A stretch of DNA of 58,729 nt, taken from assembly GCA_964371945.1 (NCBI GenBank), contig CAYJPA010000028.1, positions 1-58,729 of the forward strand, written 5' to 3'. Numbering within the stretch: position 1 is the first letter of the stretch; each line of letters opens with the position of its first letter. Both the position numbers and the translations under genes were made by a program. Under the pieces are notes generated by a model, which was given only the letters and a program-made list of their open reading frames with translations, was not told the origin of the DNA and made no database searches. Positions 43,916-52,163 of this stretch are shown in pieces. The DNA comes from CAYJPA01 sp964371945 (lineage in GTDB: Bacteria; Chloroflexota; Chloroflexia; Thermomicrobiales; UBA6265).

Positions 43916-44512
43916 CTAGCTCCAACTACGACCGCGGGCGCGCTCGGCCGTTGCGGTAACGTACGAGATCAGCGGAGACGGGACGGGTTCGTCAAGCGAG
44001 TCATACGTGCGGACGATCACGAGAGCCTCCGCAGCAACGACCCAGGAAAGAACCATCATCACATAGAGCAATGGCTCGAGGCTGTGACCGAAGGCGAATA
44101 GGTGGATCAAGAAGAGATAGCCGCTGATTCCCGCGACCCGCCCGGTTGTGAGGTGAAAATCCGCCAACTTGCGGTACTTCAACCAGCCCAGCCATAGGAG
44201 TCCAACCGCCACAAGCGGGGCGGCGGAAAAGTAAAACGGATGGTTGCGAATCGTATCTGGCTGAAGCAACAGCAGCCAGCCAATCGCGGAAAAACTGACA
44301 AGCGAGTCCGCAATGGAATCCAGCCGACTTCCAAATGCGGTCGCTACGTTCCATGCCCTCGCCAGCCTGCCGTCAAATATGTCCGAGACCGCAGCGACCG
44401 CGAGTCCTATGCCTACCGCTCGCTCTTCTCCGATAAGCGCGCAAACCCAGAGCACGGGAACCAGGAACAAGCGCAACCAAGTGAGTAGATTCGGAAGAAT
44501 TCGCAGATGCAT
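43916..44512 (-). CDS. CDP-alcohol phosphatidyltransferase
   Basis: The roughly 198-residue membrane enzyme has the family signature D-x2-DG-x2-AR-x8-G-x3-D-x3-D in AAVSDIFDGRLARAWNVATA followed by FGSRLDSIADS. Six helices are predicted (LPNLLTWLRLFLVPVLWVCA, LLWLGWLKYRKLAD, YVMMVLSWVVAAEALVIV). It transfers a phosphoalcohol (glycerol phosphate or inositol) from CDP-diacylglycerol in phospholipid synthesis; the acceptor is not readable. ATG 44512 is chosen because GGAG lies nine bases upstream and the conserved part starts there. Confidence 0.8.
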   Translation of the reverse strand: MHLRILPNLLTWLRLFLVPVLWVCALIGEERAVGIGLAVAAVSDIFDGRLARAWNVATAFGSRLDSIADSLVSFSAIGWLLLLQPDTIRNHPFYFSAAPLVAVGLLWLGWLKYRKLADFHLTTGRVAGISGYLFLIHLFAFGHSLEPLLYVMMVLSWVVAAEALVIVRTYDSLDEPVPSPLISYVTATAERARGRSWS

Positions 44513-44862
44513 GTGCCGGGTGCTCCACGTCGAAATTGAACGAACCCGTTCTGAGATGCAGAAAACAAGCGCTCCAGCGCTGCCCACTAGGCTCGATTTG
44601 GGATTTCGCATGATCCTATCACACCTCGGCCCAGTTGCCCTCCTTGATGCAATTCAGATGTGAGCTCATAAATAGAGTCGAGTAACCAGGCGGCTGTTGC
44701 ATCTCGTTGAGCGTATTCCATTGTCGACTTGTCAAATCATCGAGACGCGACTTGACGATTGTGATGTCCGCCAGTCTCAGGCAGTGAAAGCCACCTGTGC
44801 TACCCTCTGTTGACTCGTTGACCCTTCGAGTGTCCGTGCTGACGTCAAAGGAAATGCAAGCG
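44513..44862. promoter_or_regulatory. Divergent region between phosphatidyltransferase and phosphohexomutase
   Basis: About 350 bases without a credible gene between two divergent genes, so two promoters lie here. GTTGACCCTTCGA (44817-44829) is identical to a 13-mer upstream of pgi, in a similar position about 35 bases before the start codon. The function of this motif is inferred only from location, and chance is not excluded. Confidence 0.35.
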
Positions 44863-46245
44863 ATGGCAGAAACCGTCGATGCCGCGACCATAGGCTCCCT
44901 CTTCAAAACGTACGATGTCCGTGGCGTTGTGCCATCAGAGCTTACGCCCGAGACCGCGTATCGCATCGGCCGCGCGCTGGTCCTTCATCTTGGCGTGAGC
45001 GAGGTTGCGGTGGGACGCGATATGCGAACCTCGGGCGTTCTCTTGTCTGCCGCGTTGATCGAAGGCGCACGAGATCAAGGCGCAAATGTCACGGATTTCG
45101 GACTGGTCTCGACCGATGCACTCTACTTTGCGGTCGGCAAGTTCGGCTTTCCGGCCGGCGTGATGATAACGGCTTCGCACAACCCACCCGAGTACAACGG
45201 ATTCAAAATCTGCCGGGAAGAAGCTCGGGCGCTGTCGCTGCAAGAAGGCATCGGTCAGATCCGCGATCTTGTGCTCGCCAATGACTTTTCAGAACCGGCC
45301 GGCGGACGGAGGGGTGATCTTGTGCAGCGAGAAGTGCTCCAGGACTATGCCGACCATGTGCTTGGTCTGATTGACACAAGCAAGATCAAACCGCTGAAGA
45401 TCGCGGTCGATGCCGGCAATGGAATGGCCGGGGCAACAATACCACTGGTGTTCAAAGATCTGCCGTGCGAAATCGTCCCTCTCTTCTTTGAGCTCGACGG
45501 AACGTTTCCCAACCATCTGGCAAATCCGATCAAGCCAGAGAATGTGGCCGATCTGCAGCGCACCGTGATCGAGCAGGGATGCGATCTCGGCGTCGCGTTC
45601 GACGGCGATGCCGACCGGATGTTCTTGATCGATGAGAAGGGGCAGGCGATCGGTGGCGACATGGTGACCGCGATGGTTGCCGTTGCGCTGCTGAAGCAGC
45701 ATCCGGGAGCGGCGATTTGCTACAACCTGATCTGCTCCCGATCCGTTCCGGAGACGATTCTTGCCAACGGAGGCCGGCCAATCAGAACGCCGGTCGGTCA
45801 CTCGCTGATCAAGAAGATCATGCGCGCCGAAGACGCGATCTTCGGCGGTGAGCATTCGGGTCACTTTTATTTCCGCGACAATTGGTATGCCGACAGCGGG
45901 CTGTTGGCGATGCTCACCTCGCTCGTGCTGATTTCAGAATCGGGAGGATCGGTCTCCGGCGTCATCGAACCGCTAGACACGCGTTTTCGCTCGGGCGAGA
46001 TCAACACGACCGTCAAGAATGCGCAGACGATCATCTCGGAGGTCGCCGCGGCCTACTCCGCTCGCGGTTGGGAGATCGACGAATTCGACGGGTTGACCGT
46101 GAGCCTACCCGATCGTTGGTTCAATCTCAGAGCCTCCAACACCGAACCGTTGCTGCGGTTGAATGTCGAAGCCGACAAACCTGAAACGCTCAAAGCAACG
46201 GTCGACGATGTGCTCGAAGACCACATCAACCCGTTTGCGCTGTAG
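44863..46245 (+). CDS. manB: Phosphomannomutase/phosphoglucomutase
   Basis: The 460-residue enzyme of the alpha-D-phosphohexomutase superfamily shifts phosphate between C1 and C6 of hexoses. The phosphoserine is in GVMITASHNPPEYNGFKICR. The Mg2+ loop is GVAFDGDADRMFLIDEKGQ. The sugar-binding loop GEHSGHFYFRDNWYADSGLL and the phosphate-contact loop LRASNTEPLLRLNVEADK are present. Start: ATG 44863, nine bases behind AAAGGA; ATG 44854 is the alternative. It precedes a DUF402 gene by 15 bases in the same direction. Product GDP-sugar precursors would support the mannosyltransferase in this window. Confidence 0.9.
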   Translation: MAETVDAATIGSLFKTYDVRGVVPSELTPETAYRIGRALVLHLGVSEVAVGRDMRTSGVLLSAALIEGARDQGANVTDFGLVSTDALYFAVGKFGFPAGVMITASHNPPEYNGFKICREEARALSLQEGIGQIRDLVLANDFSEPAGGRRGDLVQREVLQDYADHVLGLIDTSKIKPLKIAVDAGNGMAGATIPLVFKDLPCEIVPLFFELDGTFPNHLANPIKPENVADLQRTVIEQGCDLGVAFDGDADRMFLIDEKGQAIGGDMVTAMVAVALLKQHPGAAICYNLICSRSVPETILANGGRPIRTPVGHSLIKKIMRAEDAIFGGEHSGHFYFRDNWYADSGLLAMLTSLVLISESGGSVSGVIEPLDTRFRSGEINTTVKNAQTIISEVAAAYSARGWEIDEFDGLTVSLPDRWFNLRASNTEPLLRLNVEADKPETLKATVDDVLEDHINPFAL

Positions 46246-46260
46246 TCGAAGCGGACCCGT

Positions 46261-46779
46261 ATGGCTCAGTGGCCCCATCTGTCAGCTGGCGCGAAGATAC
46301 ACATCGTCAAAGTTTCACCGGAAGGTGAGATTGTGGCAGAGTACGACGGCTCTGTGGTCGACGCGGACGCTCGATCACCGTGGCTCGCGGCCTGTGCGAT
46401 CTGGACGCATAAAATCACTGAGCTTGATGGCCTAACGTTTGTGCCTCAAGATCACCTTCACGAATTCTTCTCGCCCGCGCACTGGTTCAACGTCTTTTCG
46501 ATTTGGTCACCGGAAAACGAGCTTCGGGGTTGGTACGCCAACGTCACGCGCCCCGCCCAACTGAACAACGAATTTAATCCGCCAAAACTCTTCTGGTACG
46601 ACCTTTATGTCGATCTGATCGCACTTCCCAGCGGCGCCTTTACGATCCGCGACGAAGATGAGCTCGCGGAGTCCGGATTGGATAAGTTAAATCCCGAGCT
46701 TCATGCGCGCATCCTCAAAACCCGCGACGAGTTGATTCGCCTGTTCAAGTCATGCGAATTCCCGTTCCACGAGTCGTGA
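46261..46779 (+). CDS. DUF402 protein (putative nucleoside diphosphatase)
   Basis: The 172-residue protein matches the DUF402 fold with FFSPAHWFNVFSIWSPENE, GWYANVTRPAQL and FWYDLYVDLIALPSGAFT followed by IRDEDELAESGLDKL. In this family, acidic residues in the DxxVDxxxxPxG and D-E-D-E segment bind metal; characterised relatives hydrolyse nucleoside di/triphosphates or act as FomD-type nucleotidyl-phosphonate hydrolases. It sits 15 bases behind the phosphohexomutase and may be co-transcribed. The exact substrate is unknown. Confidence 0.8.
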   Translation: MAQWPHLSAGAKIHIVKVSPEGEIVAEYDGSVVDADARSPWLAACAIWTHKITELDGLTFVPQDHLHEFFSPAHWFNVFSIWSPENELRGWYANVTRPAQLNNEFNPPKLFWYDLYVDLIALPSGAFTIRDEDELAESGLDKLNPELHARILKTRDELIRLFKSCEFPFHES

Positions 46780-46799
46780 TGCCGTTGGACAAACGCCAG

Positions 46800-47924
46800 C
46801 TACAAGTGCAATCTGCCGTGCTTGGCCATGATCTCTTGCAGGCGATCCAACGGGAGCGCGTGTGAAGTCCGGCCTTCGATTCCCGTCGTGGTTGTCGCCA
46901 TGCAGAGCGCGTTCAGGATGGCTTCCTGAGTTGCATCGGCGGTCGCTTCGAAAAGATCGCTGATGGCGTCGTTTTGATACCAGCGGACGGGAGCCGGATC
47001 ATGCGTTCCGGGCCGATCCATTCCGCGATTGCCAGTCGAAAAGGCGAGGAAGATATCGCCGCTGCCGTTGTCGCCATTGCCGCCGACCCGCGCCAGCCCG
47101 ACCGTGGCTCGTTGGGCCAACCGTTTGCATTGGTTCGGGAGTAACGGCGCGTCCGTGGCCACGATGATGATGATCGAGCCATCACCGGACGGTTTTCCGC
47201 GCGGTGACGGTACTTCATCCGTCGTGATCTCTTCGCCCACCGCGACTCCATCGACACGAAGGAGATAGCGGCGGCCGTAATTGGCCTGGACCAAAACGCC
47301 GACCGTCCATCCGCCTCGTTCCTCGGAAAGCCTGCGCGACGAGGTTCCGATCCCGCCTTTGAACTCGTGGCAGTTCATGCCGGTGCCGCCGCCGGCGCAC
47401 CCTTCGGCGACCGGACCGCCGCTCGCCGCGTCCAGTGCGGCGAAGACGTGCTCCGGTTTGACGTGGAATCCGTTAATATCGTTCAACCAGCCATCGTACG
47501 TTTCGGCCACGACCGGCAGGCTGAAATGAACCTCGAGCGCGGGTCGTTGCTTCACTTCCCAGGCAATGATCGCGTCCCGGACAACGCCAACGCTGTGGGT
47601 ATTGGTGATCGCGATCGGCGTGGTCAGCAAGCCCGCTTCTTCGATCCAGGCGATTCCGGTCATCTCGCCATTGCCGTTGAGCTGGTGGTATCCGGCAAAA
47701 ACAGGGTCAATTCCCACATTGCCTTCGTGTGGTTGAATCACCGTGACGCCCGTTCGAACCGGTCCCTCGCCGGCAACTAACGGACCATCGCCCGAAATCA
47801 GCGTGGTTTGTCCCACTCGCAGTCCGGGAACGTCGGTGATCGCGTTCCACGTGCCGGTCTCAAGCCGTCCGATACGAATGCCCAGCTCGCGGGCACGTTT
47901 GCGCTCGTTGACAGAGCTCGTCAT
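46800..47924 (-). CDS. P1-family aminopeptidase (DmpA/BapA type)
   Basis: The 374-residue protein belongs to the P1 Ntn-hydrolase-like peptidases. The autoprocessing site is EFKGGIGTSSRRLSEERGGW, where the chain is cut before the nucleophilic Ser. The N-terminal part has TDVPGLRVGQTTLISGDGPL and RTGVTVIQP. YGRRYLLRVDGVAVGEE and IIIIVATDAPLLPNQCKRLA, then GDIFLAFSTGNRG, form the C-terminal part. Members cleave N-terminal D- or beta-amino acids or esters. The start is ATG 47924 with GTGGAG six bases upstream; the frame upstream is open but not conserved. It lies 22 bases behind the carboxylase epsilon-like gene on the same strand. Confidence 0.85.
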   Translation of the reverse strand: MTSSVNERKRARELGIRIGRLETGTWNAITDVPGLRVGQTTLISGDGPLVAGEGPVRTGVTVIQPHEGNVGIDPVFAGYHQLNGNGEMTGIAWIEEAGLLTTPIAITNTHSVGVVRDAIIAWEVKQRPALEVHFSLPVVAETYDGWLNDINGFHVKPEHVFAALDAASGGPVAEGCAGGGTGMNCHEFKGGIGTSSRRLSEERGGWTVGVLVQANYGRRYLLRVDGVAVGEEITTDEVPSPRGKPSGDGSIIIIVATDAPLLPNQCKRLAQRATVGLARVGGNGDNGSGDIFLAFSTGNRGMDRPGTHDPAPVRWYQNDAISDLFEATADATQEAILNALCMATTTTGIEGRTSHALPLDRLQEIMAKHGRLHL

Positions 47925-47946
47925 TATCCACTCCACAACATGACTG

Positions 47947-48197
47947 TCAGTGAGAGCTGCCGCGACCCCAACCCATCTCCGGACTCTTGGCCAGTGCGCG
48001 AACCGATTGTTTTCGACCGGCCGTGAGCCATCGCGACACAACCGGTTTCTGTGAGCTCGGCGCTTGCATCCGCGACCGCCGAGCAAGGTAGACCGTGATC
48101 GCGGCTATTAACGCCTCTCCCTCGTCGCCGCTCGGCTCCGGCGAAATCGAGAAGATCAGTGACGCGGGTGCGAGACCGTTCGGTGGCTGCTGGTCAC

Positions 48198-48201
<4 letters not shown>
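47947..48201 (-). CDS. Acyl-CoA carboxylase epsilon-like small subunit
   Basis: The 84-residue protein overlaps the carboxylase beta-subunit stop by four bases. Its layout (SPEPSGDEGEALIAAITVYL, a variable middle, then SRWLTAGRKQSVRALAKSP and WGRGSS) resembles the AccE epsilon subunits of actinobacterial acyl-CoA carboxylases. Those have an EExAAL.AVL helix and a W..AGR tail and stabilise the alpha-beta complex. The similarity is by pattern only. Its position directly behind the beta subunit supports the assignment. Confidence 0.6.
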
Positions 48202-49763
<1,562 letters not shown>

Positions 49764-49986
49764 TTTTCGCCCCTATCAAGTCGCCAATTCCGCACCTTGA
49801 TTGAGTTTAGAGGAATTTGGCCGGTGGGGAGCAAAACATTGTCCGCTCGCGTTGCAGAAGTGCATCTACCTGTGAGCGAAGTCCGCCAGGAAAACTGAAA
49901 TCGCAATTTGGAGGCAGCCATCTGGCTGAACCCAGGTCGTTCCAGGAGGTCCGTGTACGATTCGGTCAAATACCGGTTCAACCGGA

Positions 49987-51573
49987 CTAATGAGCCCGGT
50001 ACTCCCCAAAGACATCGCGGAGCGTATTCGCGATCTGACCAAGCGTGCCGCCCGCGGTGAGCGCGTCTTTCATGACTGGCAACAAATTGTCGGAACCGTT
50101 CGCGGCCGCTCGAACCCGGGACAGAGCATCGTCGACCGCGGCGCGATTCTGGGACTGTTTGTAGGTCTTTGTCCGCTCGATCTGGCGGCCCGTGGCGACC
50201 TGATCGATTCGCTGAATCGGCACATGGACCGTATCGGCTTCGGCGTACTTGTTGACGCCGACCACCGACTCATCGCCAGCTTCACGCGCGAGCTCCTTAC
50301 GATAGGCGTTCTCGGCGATCGCATTCTGCACGAATCCGGCTTCGATCGCGGAAACCGCGCCACCGTGCTCCTCGACCTGGGAAATCCAATCGTTCGCGGC
50401 CGCTTCGAGCTCATCGGTCAGACGTTCGACGAAAAACGACCCAGCCAGGGGATCGGCGGTGTCGGCCACGCCGGTCTCCTCGGCCAAAATCTGTTGAGTT
50501 CTTAGCGCAAGTGTCGCCGATTCCTGGGTCGGGAGCGCCAGCGCTTCGTCGTAACCATTCGTGTGCAGCGACTGCGTACCGCCGAGCACCGCGGATAGTG
50601 CCTGATAGGCTACTCGTACGACGTTGTTCAACGGCTGCTGCGCGGTCAAGGTTACGCCGCCGGTTTGGGTGTGAAATCGCATCGTCAACGACTTTGGATC
50701 AACCGCGTCAAACCGCTCGCGCATGATCTTCGCCCACATCCGTCTCGCGGCGCGGAATTTCGCGGCCTCCTCGAAGAACCGGTTGTGGCATCCGAAGAAG
50801 AAGCTCAGTCGCGGGGCGAAGTCGTCAACATGCAGACCGACGGCCAGGGCCGCTTCAACATAGGCGATGGCGTTTGAAAGCGTGAATCCGATCTCCTGCG
50901 CGGCGGAAGAACCCGCCTCGCGAATGTGATACCCGGAGATCGAGATCGTGTTCCAAGACGGCAGCGATTCCTGGCAATAGGCGAAGGTATCGGTTACGAG
51001 CCGCATCGACGCGCGGGGCGGGAAGATGTAGGTCCCGCGAGCAGCATATTCCTTCAAAATGTCGTTTTGGATTGTGCCGCCGAGACCGGCCGGATTCGCG
51101 CCCCGCTCTTCCGCCACGATCTGATACATGAGCAGTAGAAGCGACGCCGGGGCATTGATCGTCATCGAGGTCGTGACGGCCGCCTGGTCGATTCCGTCAA
51201 AGAGCAGCCGCATATCGTCGAGCGTACTGATCGGAACACCAACTCGGCCCACTTCGCCGAATGCTCGCTCGTCGTCCGAATCCATCCCCAATTGCGTCGG
51301 CAGATCGAACGCGACGCTCAGTCCGGTTTGCCCGCGCTCGAGCAGGAGCCTGTACCGCTTGTTGCTCTCTTCGGCGCTCGAAAAGCCGGCATACTGCCGC
51401 ATCGTCCAGCGGCGGCCGCGGTACATAGTCGGGTAAATCCCACGGGTGTACGGGTAGTCACCCGGATCGGGCAAATCGATCGGCGAAACCGGCGCCCGGT
51501 AAACCGGCTCAATCACAATGCCGGAATCAGTGCGCAATTCTTTCTGACCTGGTCGAGTGCGTGTATCTGTCAC
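49987..51573 (-). CDS. mcmA: Methylmalonyl-CoA mutase, large (catalytic) subunit without B12 domain
   Basis: The 528-residue protein is the substrate-binding TIM-barrel half of methylmalonyl-CoA mutase. It starts YPYTRGIYPTMYRGRRWTMR, with YAGFSSAEESNKRYRLLLER and GLSVAFDLPTQLGMDSDDER. Later motifs are TMTINAPASLLLLMYQIVAE, SISGYHIREAGSSAAQEIGF, RFHTQTGGVTLTAQQPLNNV and SLHTNGYDEALALPT. It lacks the 130-residue B12-binding domain (DxHxxG), so it needs a separate small subunit, as in Chloroflexus-type and archaeal enzymes; none is present here. The start is GTG 51573, six bases behind GAGGT. It lies 124 bases behind the epimerase with a heptamer array between them. Confidence 0.95.
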   Translation of the reverse strand: MTDTRTRPGQKELRTDSGIVIEPVYRAPVSPIDLPDPGDYPYTRGIYPTMYRGRRWTMRQYAGFSSAEESNKRYRLLLERGQTGLSVAFDLPTQLGMDSDDERAFGEVGRVGVPISTLDDMRLLFDGIDQAAVTTSMTINAPASLLLLMYQIVAEERGANPAGLGGTIQNDILKEYAARGTYIFPPRASMRLVTDTFAYCQESLPSWNTISISGYHIREAGSSAAQEIGFTLSNAIAYVEAALAVGLHVDDFAPRLSFFFGCHNRFFEEAAKFRAARRMWAKIMRERFDAVDPKSLTMRFHTQTGGVTLTAQQPLNNVVRVAYQALSAVLGGTQSLHTNGYDEALALPTQESATLALRTQQILAEETGVADTADPLAGSFFVERLTDELEAAANDWISQVEEHGGAVSAIEAGFVQNAIAENAYRKELAREAGDESVVGVNKYAEADTVHVPIQRIDQVATGRQIERTKTYKQSQNRAAVDDALSRVRAAANGSDNLLPVMKDALTAGGTLGQIANTLRDVFGEYRAH

Positions 51574-51600
51574 ATCATGACCTCGGAATGGAGTTACGAG

Positions 51601-51663
51601 CTTCAAGCTTCAAGCTTCAAGCTTCAAGCTTCAAGCTTCAAGCTTCAAGCTACAAGCTACAAG
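51601..51663. repeat. Heptanucleotide tandem array CTTCAAG x7 + CTACAAG x2
   Basis: Seven perfect CTTCAAG units (51601-51649) and two CTACAAG units (51650-51663) form a 63-bp array ending about 27 bases upstream of the mutase start. On the minus strand the units read CTTGAAG and CTTGTAG. This is the same CTTGNAG family as the four-unit array at 30791-30818. It lies in the mutase leader, so changes in copy number would alter the distance to its promoter. There are no spacers, so this is not a CRISPR. Confidence 0.95.
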
Positions 51664-51678
51664 AAGGATTATTGCGCA

Positions 51679-51790
51679 CTGTCGTCGACAAGCTCCGTCA
51701 GGACCCCATTGCATGAACTTCACAGGACGGTATATCGTCTCCGCACTGCCGCCTGTCGTCGACAAGCTCCGTCAGGACCCCATTGCATGA
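51679..51790. repeat. 38-bp direct repeat at the epimerase 3' end
   Basis: The 38 bases starting CTGTCGTCGACAAGCTCCGT and ending CATTGCATGA occur at 51679-51716 and again at 51753-51790, 74 bases apart and separated by 36 bases. Both copies match the epimerase 3' end. The second copy (51753-51790) is in frame with the coding sequence. Since 74 is not a multiple of three, the copy nearer the mutase gene reads in another frame and changes the C-terminus. Confidence 0.9.
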
Positions 51791-52162
51791 CTCCGGGTGG
51801 ACAAACGCGATTCTCCACCCGTGAGCCCCCCGGCGAGGCGTGCTGTCGATCAACTTGATTCCAGCCGCGGCGAGTTGCGCGAGCGTGCCTTCGAGGTCGG
51901 CGACGCGATAGGCGATGTGGTGCATGCCCTCGCCTCGTTTCGCCATGAACTTGGCGATTGCTCCATCTGGATTCGTCGGCTGAATCAGCTCCACGTAGCC
52001 AGGACCGGTGTGATAGGTAACGGCAATCACGCCTTGTTCCGTCATTACGAATCGTTCACCGGCAGGAAACCCGAGCGACTCGTATTTCGAGGCAGCAGCA
52101 TCAATGCCAGCGACGACGATTCCCACGTGGTGAAGTTCATAGCCAATCAGGTCAAGCGTCAT
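51698..52162 (-). CDS. mce: Methylmalonyl-CoA epimerase, C-terminus altered by a duplication
   Basis: The 154-residue protein has the two vicinal-oxygen-chelate repeats of the family: YELHHVGIVVAGIDAAASKY and GMHHIAYRVADLEGTLAQLA, with metal ligands His/Gln/His/Glu in HHVGIVV, GYVELIQP, HHIAYRV and CNGVLTELV. It converts (S)- to (R)-methylmalonyl-CoA before the mutase. The core ends at LTELVDD; beyond it DRRQCGDDIPSCEVHAMGS is non-conserved and stems from the 38-bp duplication. Without the duplication the protein would end DDSAQ. The start is ATG 52162, one base behind the PBP2 stop, so it is co-transcribed with mrdA. Confidence 0.9.
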   Translation of the reverse strand: MTLDLIGYELHHVGIVVAGIDAAASKYESLGFPAGERFVMTEQGVIAVTYHTGPGYVELIQPTNPDGAIAKFMAKRGEGMHHIAYRVADLEGTLAQLAAAGIKLIDSTPRRGAHGWRIAFVHPESCNGVLTELVDDRRQCGDDIPSCEVHAMGS

Positions 52163-52163
52163 C

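Noticed and set aside
51601..51663. Possible CRISPR array
   Set aside because: Units are 7 bp and contiguous with no spacers, and no cas gene is present.
51292..51858. Forward frame through the heptamer array coding for repeated LQASSFK units
   Set aside because: The repeat peptide is a by-product of the CTTCAAG DNA array and the rest is antisense to the mutase and epimerase genes.
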